This document shows positions 55,449-64,000 of a stretch of DNA of 64,000 bases, piece by piece (within the stretch, counting starts at the first letter, position 1; each line of letters opens with the position of its first letter). A program made the position numbers and the translations under genes. The notes beneath the pieces are model-generated. The model made no database searches. It was not told the DNA's origin and saw only the letters and a list, made by a program, of their open reading frames with translations. Source of the stretch: Bacteroidota bacterium (GTDB taxonomy: Bacteria > Bacteroidota > Bacteroidia > Flavobacteriales > Weeksellaceae); assembly GCA_023422635.1 (NCBI GenBank), contig JAFAGO010000035.1, positions 1 to 64,000 on the forward strand, given 5' to 3'.

Positions 55449-56582
55449 TTAGAAATTTTTCAACAAGTTTTCTAAAACCCTTTCTTTTTGTTCTTCCGTA
55501 AGATTAGATCCTGATGGCAAGCACAAACCATTCGCAAACAAATGTTCGGATACTCCCGAAGAATAAAATGTTCTATTTTTAAAAACAGGTTGCAAATGCA
55601 TGGGCTTCCACAAAGGCCGAACTTCAATATTTTCATCGCGCATCTCTTGAAAAATGCGTAACACTTTTTGTTCTCCCCAAACCTCTGGATCAATTTGAAT
55701 TACAGAAAGCCAATGATTGGAATAAAAATTTGCGTTTGGTTCTTTAAAAACCGAAACGCCTTTTATTCCATCTAACCTTTTCTGATAAAAAAGATTATTC
55801 GCTCTTCTTTGCTGAATTCGAGATTCAAGCACTTCCATTTGGCCTCTTCCAATTCCGGCACAAACATTACTCATTCGGTAATTATAACCCAAAGTGGTAT
55901 GTTCATAATACGTTGAATCATCTTTGGCTTGCGTAGAAAGGTAAATTGCTTTCTTCTTGAATGCGGGATCTTTCAAAATTAATGCTCCGCCTCCCGATGT
56001 CGTTATGATTTTATTACCGTTAAAACTTAAGATCGAAATATCGCCAAATGTTCCTACTTTTTTTCCTTTATATTCACTTCCTAAAGCTTCGGCACTATCT
56101 TCAATTACGGGAATTCCATATTTCTGGGAAATTGCAGTAATTTCTTCAACTTTATAAGGCATTCCGTATAAACAAATAGTAATAATGGCTTTTGGTTTTT
56201 TGCCCTTTTTAATTCGGTCTAGAATTGCCGCTTCTAAAGTTTCCGGACAAATGTTCCACGTATCTTTTTCACTATCAACAAAAATTGGTTCCGCACCAAC
56301 ATACATAATGCAATTAGCAGATGCCGAAAACGTTAAAGATTGACACAAGACTTCGTCGCCATGCTCCACACCAAGAAGAATCAACGCTAAATGCAATGCT
56401 GCCGTTCCGGAACTTACCGCAGCAACATGAATATCTTCACCTAAAAACTGTTCTAAATCGCTTTCAAGTCCATTTACATTAGGCCCCAAAGGTGCAATCC
56501 AATTTTCATCAAATGCCTGCTGAACATATTTCATCTCTTCACCTCCCATGTGAGGCGAAGAAAGCCATATCTTAGTTTTCAT
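55449..56582 (-). CDS. DegT/DnrJ/EryC1-family aminotransferase (PglE-like)
   Basis: The product of about 377 residues is a PLP-dependent sugar aminotransferase. It begins WLSSPHMGGEEMKYVQQAFDENWIAPLG, typical of PglE-like enzymes acting on UDP-4-keto sugars. VSSGTAALHLAL, VIEDSAEALGSEYKGKKVGTFG and SFNGNKIITTSGGG (catalytic lysine in GNK) are all present. It would make UDP-4-amino-trideoxy-GlcNAc. It overlaps the acetyltransferase gene by 11 bases from this ATG (23 from an ATG at 56594), so the genes are coupled. Confidence 0.88.
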   Translation of the reverse strand: MKTKIWLSSPHMGGEEMKYVQQAFDENWIAPLGPNVNGLESDLEQFLGEDIHVAAVSSGTAALHLALILLGVEHGDEVLCQSLTFSASANCIMYVGAEPIFVDSEKDTWNICPETLEAAILDRIKKGKKPKAIITICLYGMPYKVEEITAISQKYGIPVIEDSAEALGSEYKGKKVGTFGDISILSFNGNKIITTSGGGALILKDPAFKKKAIYLSTQAKDDSTYYEHTTLGYNYRMSNVCAGIGRGQMEVLESRIQQRRANNLFYQKRLDGIKGVSVFKEPNANFYSNHWLSVIQIDPEVWGEQKVLRIFQEMRDENIEVRPLWKPMHLQPVFKNRTFYSSGVSEHLFANGLCLPSGSNLTEEQKERVLENLLKNF

Positions 56583-57192
56583 CTCCGTTTCCATTGCTAT
56601 ATTTAATAATTCTAGCAGGATTACCCACCACTACTGCATTTTTCGGAACATCATTTAGCACAACCGATCCAGCGCCTACAATCGCGTTTTTACCAACAGA
56701 AACGCCTTGAATAATTTGCGCACCTAAACCAATATGCGCACCATTATCAATCGAAATATTACCGGCCAATGCCGCATTTGGCGAAATATGTACAAAATCA
56801 CCAATTGTACACTCGTGCTCAATTACCGCCCCTGTATTGATGATGCAATGTTTCCCTACTGTAACTTCCGCATTAATACACACTTTGGGCATGATTACGG
56901 TACCTTCACCAATTTCTGCAAATCGAGATATATATGCAGTTCTGTGGATCATGGTTTGAAATACACACCAATCTTTAATTTTGAAAAAAACTTGTTCTCG
57001 TATCGCATTATTGCCAATCGCAATAATGATCTCTTTACCATCTAATCGATCTTTTTCTGGAAGATAAATCTTCAAATTATGAGGGAATTTTTCTGGAGGA
57101 TTATCATCCACAAGATACTCCAAAAGTTGATTATTCGAAAGGATTAAATCGTAAATTACCTTTGCTTGTCCTCTTGCACCATAAAGAATCAT
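56572..57192 (-). CDS. Sugar O/N-acyltransferase (PglD-like)
   Basis: The 206-residue protein has an N-terminal Rossmann-like nucleotide-sugar part (MILYGARGQAKVIYDLI ... YLVDDNPPE) and a C-terminal left-handed beta helix of hexapeptide repeats ending in VVVGNPARIIKY. The catalytic histidine is in AVIEHECTIGDFVHISP. PglD acetylates the 4-amino group made by PglE, giving UDP-N,N'-diacetylbacillosamine. It overlaps the upstream transferase gene by four bases. Confidence 0.87.
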   Translation of the reverse strand: MILYGARGQAKVIYDLILSNNQLLEYLVDDNPPEKFPHNLKIYLPEKDRLDGKEIIIAIGNNAIREQVFFKIKDWCVFQTMIHRTAYISRFAEIGEGTVIMPKVCINAEVTVGKHCIINTGAVIEHECTIGDFVHISPNAALAGNISIDNGAHIGLGAQIIQGVSVGKNAIVGAGSVVLNDVPKNAVVVGNPARIIKYSNGNGDEN

Positions 57193-57797
57193 ATTTTGCT
57201 TCCTTTAAAAGTTTCCATCGTCATATAACTATTGGCATTTACACCATTCCTTCGTACAACTTTTTCAATTGTTGTTGTTATAATTCTTACATCCATCATC
57301 AAAGATATCCCATCTACGTACTCAATATCGTAATTAAATTTTTCGTCCCAAGATAAAGCATTTCTACCGTTTACTTGTGCCCAACCTGTAATTCCAGGTT
57401 TCACTTCGTGCCTCCGTTTCTGCAGATCATTGTATAACGGCAAATATTCGGGTAAAAGTGGCCGGGGACCCACCAAACTCATTTCGCCTTTTAGAACATT
57501 AAAAAGTTGCGGAAGTTCATCTAAGGAAGTTTTTCGAACTGCTTTACCAAACAAGGTTAAGCGTTCATAATCGGAAAGCAAGCGCCCATTTACATCTTTA
57601 CGATCATTCATGGTTTTGAATTTTACAATAGTAAACAATTCGCCATTCTTTCCGGGACGCTTTTGAAAGAAGAACGGATTTCCACGATTATTACAAAACA
57701 ATAGCACCATTATCACTAGCATTACCGGTGAAAAAATCACAAATAAAACTAACGAAACGGAAAAGTCAATGATGGGTTTAAATAGTTTTAAATACAC
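57189..57797 (-). CDS. Phosphoglycosyl transferase (PglC-like sugar transferase)
   Basis: The 202-residue monotopic enzyme moves a phosphosugar from UDP-sugar to undecaprenyl phosphate. It has an N-terminal membrane-inserted helix (about residues 11-34), VKFKTMND, the catalytic Asp-Glu pair in KTSLDELPQL, GEMSLVGPRPLLPEYL and KPGITGWAQVNGRN. The short form equals the core PglC. Translation starts at GTG (57795-57797). It is first in pglC-pglD-pglE. A TACATTTG -7-like word lies at 57853-57846. Confidence 0.9.
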   Translation of the reverse strand: MYLKLFKPIIDFSVSLVLFVIFSPVMLVIMVLLFCNNRGNPFFFQKRPGKNGELFTIVKFKTMNDRKDVNGRLLSDYERLTLFGKAVRKTSLDELPQLFNVLKGEMSLVGPRPLLPEYLPLYNDLQKRRHEVKPGITGWAQVNGRNALSWDEKFNYDIEYVDGISLMMDVRIITTTIEKVVRRNGVNANSYMTMETFKGSKI

Positions 57798-57845
57798 AGA
57801 CCTTAATAATGTTATATAATAAACGATTATTAGTTAATCTTTCAG

Positions 57846-57853
57846 CAAATGTA
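57846..57853 (-). promoter_or_regulatory. Candidate -7 element of the pgl-like operon
   Basis: The minus strand reads TACATTTG, fitting TANNTTTG, 48 bases before the GTG start. No -33 element was recognised. Confidence 0.35.
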
Positions 57854-57977
57854 TTAATAATTTCGAAAAGATTATTTATGATAAGATTATTCTTAAATAA
57901 ACAACGTACAGCGTAATACAAATTCATAAAATGAATACGTAAAAGGAAAAGTCATTATTGAAACCAGTAAGCTTCGT

Positions 57978-58742
57978 TTATCTCTTTCTAAGTTGCTGTT
58001 GAACTTCTCCTATTTTTTCTTTCGCAAAATCTTTCAAAACCAAGCTTGCACTCATATGAATTCGCTCTGGAATGATGTCATCAAAAAAGTCAGATCCTTC
58101 CCAAGAAACTTTCTTTATCAAATTCAAGGCATCTTCACTTCTAGAAGAAATTTTTACTAAAAACTCCTCAATTTTTTCATCCATCATTTCAATCGAATTT
58201 GAAAGAGAATGATAGATATTATGCTGCAAAGCCCAGTCTGCATCATAAAAATTTGCATCAATCGCCATTGCTGCAAATTGGGATTTCCCTATTTTTCTTT
58301 CTACATAAGGACCAATAACAAAAGGGCCAATTCCCAAATTAATTTCGGTAAGCGCTAAAGCTGCTTCCTTCGTTGCAAAGCAATAATCAGCAGCACAAGC
58401 AATTCCCACGCCTCCACCAGTTACCTTTCCTTGAACACGAACGACAACCATTTTTCCGCAGGTTCGCATTGCGTTCAACACTTTAGCAAAACCGCCAAAA
58501 AACTGTTTTGAGGATTCCAAATCATTAATTGCCAACAACTCATCGAAACTCGCACCAGCGCAAAACGCTTTTTCTCCCGCAGATTTTAACAAAAATGCTT
58601 TCACTTCAGGATTTGCAGCTTGTTTTAAAATTGTTTCCGATAATTGTTCTAAAATAATTCCTGGTAAAGAATTGCTTTTTGGAGTTCCAAAAGTAATTGT
58701 AGCAATATTGTTGTTGATTTCTGAGCAAACAAATGGTTCCAT
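57978..58742 (-). CDS. Enoyl-CoA hydratase/isomerase-family protein
   Basis: The 254-residue crotonase-fold protein has ATITFGTPKSNSLPG, the CoA-binding oxyanion region SAGEKAFCAGASFDEL, and VQGKVTGGGVGIACAADYCFATKEAALALTEI. The usual catalytic glutamates are not fully conserved by eye (the FCAGASFDEL and NLGIGPF stretches), so it may be a hydratase or an isomerase for an unusual acyl-CoA. It stands alone. A TAAATTTG -7-like word lies at 58812-58805 on the minus strand. Confidence 0.85.
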   Translation of the reverse strand: MEPFVCSEINNNIATITFGTPKSNSLPGIILEQLSETILKQAANPEVKAFLLKSAGEKAFCAGASFDELLAINDLESSKQFFGGFAKVLNAMRTCGKMVVVRVQGKVTGGGVGIACAADYCFATKEAALALTEINLGIGPFVIGPYVERKIGKSQFAAMAIDANFYDADWALQHNIYHSLSNSIEMMDEKIEEFLVKISSRSEDALNLIKKVSWEGSDFFDDIIPERIHMSASLVLKDFAKEKIGEVQQQLRKR

Positions 58743-59216
58743 TTTTAAATGTAAAAAAGTGAATAATTCGGACTAAAAATTTTCTTTTATTGAAGCAAGA
58801 TAATCAAATTTATGAGCTCAAGTGCAATTGAAAAGAAATGAATTTGAAATGATCGTTCATCTTGAAAAACAACAAATCCTTCAATACTTGAAATTCCGGT
58901 CAAACTTCTGTAATAATAAATATCGATTAGCAGATTAATTAAGACGAGTTAAGTTGTAATAAAAATAAAATCTGACATGAGTTTTCATCTTGTTAGCAAC
59001 GAGTTACAACATTTACATATCTCATGAAAATCATAGATTTTTCCTTTTAATTCCTTGAAGAAAGATGTACATTTAAACATCAAATCAACAGCACCTTAAA
59101 AATAAAAAACGGAATTATTGTCAGCTTAAGAAGCCAGAAAAATAGAACTTTTAAGCCATTATGACCGATTTACAAAGCGAAATTATCTTTTGAACATTTT
59201 TTGAAATACAGCGGAT
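58743..59216. other. 474-base intergenic region between divergent genes
   Basis: Promoters of the hydratase-family gene and clpB must lie here. A TATCTTTTG word at about 59184-59193 resembles a -7 element with one extra base before clpB. No CIRCE element, gene or RNA was recognised. Confidence 0.35.
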
Positions 59217-61808
59217 ATGAACTTAAACCAATTTACCGTAAAATCACAAGAAGCCATACAAAAAGCGCAACAAACCGCGATGGAGTTTGGCAATCAGAGC
59301 ATAGAACCTGCACACTTACTCGAAGGAATCTTCGAAAGTGATGATCATATATCCACATTTCTGCTTAAAAAATCAGAAGCAGATGCATCTTTAATCCGTG
59401 AAAGAAACCGAGACAACATTGAAGCTTTACCAAAAGTGCAAGGCGGAGATATTTATCTTTCTCAAAGCGCGAACAAAGTTTTGTTAGAAGCACCGAATAT
59501 TGCAAAAAAAATGGGCGACGAATACGTGACTATCGAACATCTTTGGCTTGCTTTACTCGATGTTAATTCGCAAGTTTCACAACTTCTAAAAGATATGGGA
59601 CTTACGAAATCTCTTTTGGAAGGTGCCGTTAAAGAACTAAGAAAAGGAAGCAAAGCAACTTCCGCAAGTTCAGAAGAAACCTATCAATCTTTAAATAAAT
59701 ACGCTAAGAATTTCAACGAACTTGCCGCTGAAGGAAAGTTAGATCCAGTAATTGGTCGTGATGAAGAAATTCGTAGAGTTTTGCAAATTCTTTCCAGAAG
59801 AACCAAAAACAATCCAATTTTAATTGGTGAACCAGGAGTTGGGAAAACCGCAATTGCGGAAGGAATTGCACACCGAATTATTTCTGGCGACGTTCCTGAA
59901 AACTTGCAAGATAAAACCTTGTATTCTTTGGATATGGGCGCTTTGATTGCAGGTGCTAAATACAAGGGTGAATTTGAAGAACGATTGAAATCTGTGGTGA
60001 ATGAAGTTACCAAATCAGATGGACAAATTATCCTTTTCATCGATGAAATTCACACCTTGGTTGGAGCCGGCGGTGGCGAAGGTGCAATGGATGCTGCGAA
60101 TATTTTAAAACCAGCTTTAGCAAGAGGAGAACTTCGTGCAATTGGCGCAACTACTTTAAATGAATATCAAAAATATTTTGAAAAGGACAAAGCGCTTGAA
60201 CGTCGTTTCCAAAAAGTAATGGTGGAAGAACCAGATACCGAGTCTGCAATTTCCATTCTTCGGGGAATTAAAGACAAGTATGAAGCGCACCATAAAGTAA
60301 GAATCAAAGATGAAGCAATTATTGCCGCAGTTGAGCAATCTCAGCGTTATATATCGGATCGTTTTTTACCAGATAAAGCAATTGATTTAATTGATGAAGC
60401 ATCTGCAAAACTGAGAATGGAAATCAACTCCAAACCTGAAGAATTGGATGTTCTCGACAGAAAGTTGATGCAAATGGAAATTGAATTGGCAGCCATTTCG
60501 AGAGAAGGCAACCAAACTAAAATCGACCATTTAAAAGAAGATATTGCAAAAGTAACCGAAGACCGAAACGAGATCAACGCACAATGGTTGAAAGAAAAAC
60601 AAAAATCCGAAGACTTAACAGCCATTAAAAAAGAAATCGAATCGCTAAAACACGAAGCGGAAAAAGCTTCAAGAGCTGGAGATTACGCAAAAGTTGCCGA
60701 AATTCAATATGGAAAACTTCGGGATAAAGAAGATCAACTTCAAAAACTCGAACTCGAAATGCAGAACGACGAAAATGAGTTGATTAAAGAAGAAGTTACG
60801 GCAGAAAACATTTCAGAAGTAATTTCAAAATGGACAGGAATTCCTGTTACCAAATTGATTCAAAGTGAAAGAGAAAAATTACTTCATTTGGAAGACGAAC
60901 TTCACAAAAGAGTTGTCGGACAAGAAGAAGCAATTACCGCCATTGCAGATACCATCCGCAGAAATCGCGCTGGTTTGAACGACGAAAGAAAACCCATTGG
61001 CTCTTTCCTATTTTTAGGATCCACTGGCGTTGGAAAAACCGAGTTGGCAAAAGCACTTGCTGAGTTTTTGTTTGATGATGAAAACAATATGACGAGAATT
61101 GATATGAGTGAATATCAGGAAAGACATTCCGTTTCTCGTTTGGTGGGCGCGCCTCCGGGATACGTTGGTTACGACGAAGGCGGACAATTAACCGAAGCGG
61201 TGAGAAGAAGACCATACTCCGTTGTACTTTTAGACGAAATTGAAAAAGCACATCCAGATGTTTTCAATACATTGCTTCAAGTGTTGGATGATGGAAGATT
61301 AACCGATAATAAAGGTCGCGTTGTGAATTTCAAAAATTCAATCATAATTATGACTTCGAATCTTGGATCGCATTTAATTCAAGAAAATTTCAGTCAACTG
61401 AATGATGAAAATGAAGATGAAGTTGTAGACAAAACAAAAAATGAAGTTTTCGATTTATTGAAACAAACGCTTCGTCCTGAATTTTTGAACCGAATTGATG
61501 AGGTCGTGCTTTTCAAACCATTAAATAAAAAGGAAATCGGAAAAATCGTACACTATCAATTAAGAAGTTTCAACAAAATGTTGGAAAAACAAAACATTGT
61601 GTTAACCGCAACTGAAGATGCAGTAAATTTCTTGATGGAAAAAGGTTACGATCCAGCTTTTGGTGCAAGACCGTTAAAAAGAGTTCTTCAACAAGAAGTT
61701 TTAAATAAACTTTCCAAAGAAATTCTTGCCGGAAATGTAAATGCCGGAGATCGTATTACAATGGATTATTTCCCTGAAAGCGGATTAGTTTTCCGCCCTG
61801 TAGAATAA
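59217..61808 (+). CDS. clpB: ATP-dependent disaggregase chaperone ClpB
   Basis: ClpB forms a hexamer that works with DnaK to pull apart aggregated proteins. The 863-residue product has the N-terminal Clp repeat domain (about 1-145), the first AAA+ domain with Walker A GEPGVGKT and Walker B LFIDEIHTLVGAG, a long coiled-coil middle domain (about 395-525), and the second AAA+ domain with GSTGVGKT and VVLLDEIEKAHPDVFN. The presence of the middle domain separates it from ClpA and ClpC. Length is normal. It is monocistronic with a strong terminator. Confidence 0.96.
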   Translation: MNLNQFTVKSQEAIQKAQQTAMEFGNQSIEPAHLLEGIFESDDHISTFLLKKSEADASLIRERNRDNIEALPKVQGGDIYLSQSANKVLLEAPNIAKKMGDEYVTIEHLWLALLDVNSQVSQLLKDMGLTKSLLEGAVKELRKGSKATSASSEETYQSLNKYAKNFNELAAEGKLDPVIGRDEEIRRVLQILSRRTKNNPILIGEPGVGKTAIAEGIAHRIISGDVPENLQDKTLYSLDMGALIAGAKYKGEFEERLKSVVNEVTKSDGQIILFIDEIHTLVGAGGGEGAMDAANILKPALARGELRAIGATTLNEYQKYFEKDKALERRFQKVMVEEPDTESAISILRGIKDKYEAHHKVRIKDEAIIAAVEQSQRYISDRFLPDKAIDLIDEASAKLRMEINSKPEELDVLDRKLMQMEIELAAISREGNQTKIDHLKEDIAKVTEDRNEINAQWLKEKQKSEDLTAIKKEIESLKHEAEKASRAGDYAKVAEIQYGKLRDKEDQLQKLELEMQNDENELIKEEVTAENISEVISKWTGIPVTKLIQSEREKLLHLEDELHKRVVGQEEAITAIADTIRRNRAGLNDERKPIGSFLFLGSTGVGKTELAKALAEFLFDDENNMTRIDMSEYQERHSVSRLVGAPPGYVGYDEGGQLTEAVRRRPYSVVLLDEIEKAHPDVFNTLLQVLDDGRLTDNKGRVVNFKNSIIIMTSNLGSHLIQENFSQLNDENEDEVVDKTKNEVFDLLKQTLRPEFLNRIDEVVLFKPLNKKEIGKIVHYQLRSFNKMLEKQNIVLTATEDAVNFLMEKGYDPAFGARPLKRVLQQEVLNKLSKEILAGNVNAGDRITMDYFPESGLVFRPVE

Positions 61809-61834
61809 TAAATTTAATTTCTGAATTTGTGTTT

Positions 61835-61867
61835 GAGCCTCGATTTTAGCAGATCGAGGCTCTTTTT
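61835..61867 (+). terminator. Terminator of clpB
   Basis: A perfect 10-bp GC-containing stem (61835-61844 with 61853-61862) with an 8-base loop is followed by five Ts. Confidence 0.9.
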
Positions 61868-61959
61868 GTAAACAAACAAAGCAAGAAAAAACAATCGATT
61901 AAACAATATGTTTTCAAGAAAATTTATGCAATTTTGTAGAAACCAATAACTTATCAACC

Positions 61960-62532
61960 ATGAAATCTAAAAACACATTAATTGCGCTCGGCAGTCTGTT
62001 TGCAGCTGCGATTCTGGCCAGAAAAAAATTCAGAAAATCAGATTCTAAAAAACCAGTGATGAAGCGAGATACCATTCAAGCAATGGTGAATGAGTACCGT
62101 AAAAATCAACTTGCTGCCATTAAAAATGAGATGAAAATAAATGATACAGAATCGGTTTGGTTTGAACTGGATAAACTAAAACAATTTATCGCCGCTGTTG
62201 AAACCGAAGCTAAAAAAGCATATCCCGGAATTAAAACCTCAAAATTGGGAATCCGGTTTTACAACGCAGCGTATCCCGAAAATATAGAAGAGCTTTTTTC
62301 CTACAAAAGCATCCCGAAAAATTATAAAGGAAAACATACTTTAGTTATGGTTCCTACCGTAAATAGAAAAGGCGATCACGGTGAATTGGATTACGACTTT
62401 AACCCTTACAATGTAACGCAAAACCAAAGCAAAGAATCTGAAACAATCGCTGTAAAAGCTACCAATGAAAGCATGGCTGAAAACCATGGTTATCTAATTC
62501 CACCAAGAAGAAGCGAAGGACAAAGCTACTAA
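61960..62532 (+). CDS. Hypothetical protein with N-terminal membrane segment
   Basis: The 190-residue product has a short hydrophobic N-terminus (TLIALGSLFAAAILA) followed by a strongly basic stretch, then a soluble domain (about residues 40-165) and a polar tail with YLIPPRR. No family was recognised. The domain has alternating helix and strand character and conserved-looking aromatic residues (SVWFELDKLKQFI, LGIRFYNAAYP). It lies five bases before a membrane protein gene and may be cotranscribed with it and with the sensor kinase. Confidence 0.7.
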   Translation: MKSKNTLIALGSLFAAAILARKKFRKSDSKKPVMKRDTIQAMVNEYRKNQLAAIKNEMKINDTESVWFELDKLKQFIAAVETEAKKAYPGIKTSKLGIRFYNAAYPENIEELFSYKSIPKNYKGKHTLVMVPTVNRKGDHGELDYDFNPYNVTQNQSKESETIAVKATNESMAENHGYLIPPRRSEGQSY

Positions 62533-62537
62533 ACAGA

Positions 62538-63188
62538 ATGCGCGAATTTCAACTACTTTTACAGAATTTAATTACCATTTCCGAAGGTTTTGCCGCCCTT
62601 ACCGCCCTTATCTTCATGTGGAAAAAGAAAGAAAAATACTGGCGCATTTTTGCACTGTATTTAGTGTTAATTTTCCTAAGTGAAATTTTCGGGAAATGGG
62701 GCGAATTAATTATCGACTACAATAAAAATAATTTTTACAACTACTTTGTAATTCCGTTACAGTTTATTTTTTGGATATGGCTGTACGCAAAAAAATCGTT
62801 GAAAAAACCAAAGCTTTTTTATTCTTTCACGGCGCTTTACATACTGGCACTCGTTGTACATGAATATTTTTTTAAAAGCGCTAAAATTATATTTTCGCTC
62901 AACTACACGTTAGGTTGTTTGCTTTTGATGATCTTGGCCGTTATGGAGTTTTACAAACAAATTACTTCACCCAACATTCTCAAGTTTAAAAAAAACATGA
63001 TGTTTTACGTTAATATTGGCGTTACACTCTTTTATATCGGCACCCTTCCCTTCTTTACTTTTTATCCGTTTATTGTGGAATATGATGGGTTTTACGATTT
63101 TTACTTTACTTACTTTTTAGCATCTTGTGTAATGATGTACGTTTTATTTTCAATAGCTTTTATATGGGGAAAACAGAATTATACTTAA
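62538..63188 (+). CDS. Hypothetical multi-pass membrane protein
   Basis: The 216-residue protein has about seven hydrophobic helices and short loops. It has no recognised domain. The topology resembles small sensory membrane modules, and the gene overlaps the start of a histidine kinase by 25 bases, so the two are probably translated together. A role as the input partner of the kinase is a reasonable inference but not shown by sequence. Confidence 0.7.
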   Translation: MREFQLLLQNLITISEGFAALTALIFMWKKKEKYWRIFALYLVLIFLSEIFGKWGELIIDYNKNNFYNYFVIPLQFIFWIWLYAKKSLKKPKLFYSFTALYILALVVHEYFFKSAKIIFSLNYTLGCLLLMILAVMEFYKQITSPNILKFKKNMMFYVNIGVTLFYIGTLPFFTFYPFIVEYDGFYDFYFTYFLASCVMMYVLFSIAFIWGKQNYT

Positions 63189-63943
63189 CAATTATCCTCT
63201 TCAATCTGTTTTTTATATTATTTATTATCGCGATCCTTATTTACATTAGAAGGTATAAATCCAAAAAAGCAGAATACGATAATAATTTGCGGCTGACCAA
63301 CGAAATGCATCAGCAGGAACTTTTACGCACACAATTGGAAATTCAAAAAGAAACAATGCAACAAATAGGAAGAGAACTACACGACAATATTGGCCAACGA
63401 ATGACGATGGTTAGCATTTACACCCAACAACTATTGCATCAAAATTTGTATCCTGAACTTAACGAGCAGTTTAAACAAATTGCAACAGTGGCAAAAGAAT
63501 CAATACAGGATTTAAGAAGTTTATCCCGAACATTAACAAGCGATAAAATAAGCGAAAAATCAATTATCGAACTCATTGAAGAAGAAGTGCAAAACGCGAA
63601 TTCCATCAATAAATGTCAAGTGAAATTTCATCAAAGCGGAATTGAACCTGATCTTACGGTGATGCAAAAAAACGTACTGTTGCGCATTACGCAAGAGTTT
63701 ATTCAAAACAGCATGAAGCATTCCGAATGCACCACTGTAACTTTACATCTGAATGCAGACAACCCTCAAAAGTTAAAACTTTTTATCCACGATGATGGCA
63801 AAGGATTCAATCTCGCCGAGTTAAAAAGCGAAGGAATTGGATTAACGAATATGCGAAACCGCGCCGAAATTATTGGCGCTGAATACCAACTTCAAAGTAG
63901 TCCAAAAGCAGGAACTACTTTGGAACTGACTTTAAAAATTTAA
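63164..63943 (+). CDS. Sensor histidine kinase (HisKA_3 / NarX type)
   Basis: The 259-residue protein has one N-terminal membrane helix (about residues 6-28), a coiled coil, the phosphoacceptor motif GRELHDNIGQRM and an ATPase domain with the N box QEFIQNSMKHS and the G boxes DDGKGFNL and GIGLTNMRNRAEI. This is the compact NarX/LytS-like class that usually pairs with a LuxR-type response regulator; that gene would lie beyond 64000. There is no extracellular sensor domain, so input may come from the upstream membrane protein. The ATG at 63164 was chosen over a TTG at 63125. Confidence 0.88.
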   Translation: MGKTELYLTIILFNLFFILFIIAILIYIRRYKSKKAEYDNNLRLTNEMHQQELLRTQLEIQKETMQQIGRELHDNIGQRMTMVSIYTQQLLHQNLYPELNEQFKQIATVAKESIQDLRSLSRTLTSDKISEKSIIELIEEEVQNANSINKCQVKFHQSGIEPDLTVMQKNVLLRITQEFIQNSMKHSECTTVTLHLNADNPQKLKLFIHDDGKGFNLAELKSEGIGLTNMRNRAEIIGAEYQLQSSPKAGTTLELTLKI

Positions 63944-64000
63944 ACCGATTTCAAATTCTTCCGATTGTTCTTTTACTTTTCAAAACTTAATTCCGCCAAA

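Noticed and set aside
1..64000. tRNA, rRNA, CRISPR arrays and insertion sequences
   Set aside because: Intergenic stretches were read for cloverleaf-like ends, regular spacers and transposase motifs, and none was found by eye; a covariance-model search was not possible.

Overview
The window comes from a low-GC Bacteroidota genome, most likely class Flavobacteriia and probably the Chryseobacterium/Weeksellaceae group. The support is: proteins ending in type IX secretion sorting domains, a SusC/SusD pair, Bacteroidota-type promoters (a -33 TTG/TTTG and a -7 TANNTTTG element), a predicted Nudix-family AraR regulator, and very few Shine-Dalgarno sequences. The genus is an inference from protein flavour only. 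No rRNA, tRNA, CRISPR array, prophage or insertion sequence was seen.

Region 1 (1-9.3 kb) is housekeeping: a small RelE/ParE-type toxin-antitoxin pair, a type IX secretion plug-family protein, an MBL-fold hydrolase, three thioredoxin-fold proteins, miaA, a DUF1232 protein, aroC, a polytopic membrane protein and a glycine-zipper lipoprotein. Most transcription units end in clear hairpin terminators.

Region 2 (9.3-18.7 kb) is decaying or accessory: an isochorismatase-fold hydrolase, a TPR signalling pseudogene, a pseudogene of a secreted T9SS cargo protein, an intact T9SS cargo protein with a GEVED domain, and an overlapping pair of TPR membrane proteins, one of which carries an AraC-type DNA-binding domain.

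Region 3 (19.4-55.2 kb) is the main feature, a plant hemicellulose/pectin pentose locus. The plus-strand arm runs GH127, acetylesterase, GPH-family importer, GH10 xylanase, GH43 and GH67 alpha-glucuronidase. It continues with transaldolase, split transketolase, galK, galT, a HAD phosphatase and the Nudix-like regulator araR. The minus-strand arm holds a sodium/sugar symporter with an aldose epimerase, araB-araD-araA, and an arabinan operon of susC, susD, GH51, GH43, GH43 and GH51. Together these would break arabinan and glucuronoarabinoxylan outside the cytoplasm, import the products, convert L-arabinose to D-xylulose 5-phosphate and feed the pentose phosphate pathway.

The most notable observation is a 19-bp palindrome, AAGTGT-N7-ACACTT, found at five places in this locus: before the GH127 operon, before transaldolase, before araB, and twice before susC. 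Each copy has at most one mismatch in the 12 fixed positions. Four of the five sit on or beside a recognisable promoter. It is the best candidate for the AraR operator and would make the pentose genes of this window one regulon.

Region 4 (55.3-64 kb) holds a pglC-pglD-pglE-like operon for a bacillosamine-type sugar and its lipid-linked transfer, an enoyl-CoA hydratase-family protein, clpB, a hypothetical protein, a hypothetical membrane protein and a sensor histidine kinase whose start overlaps it.
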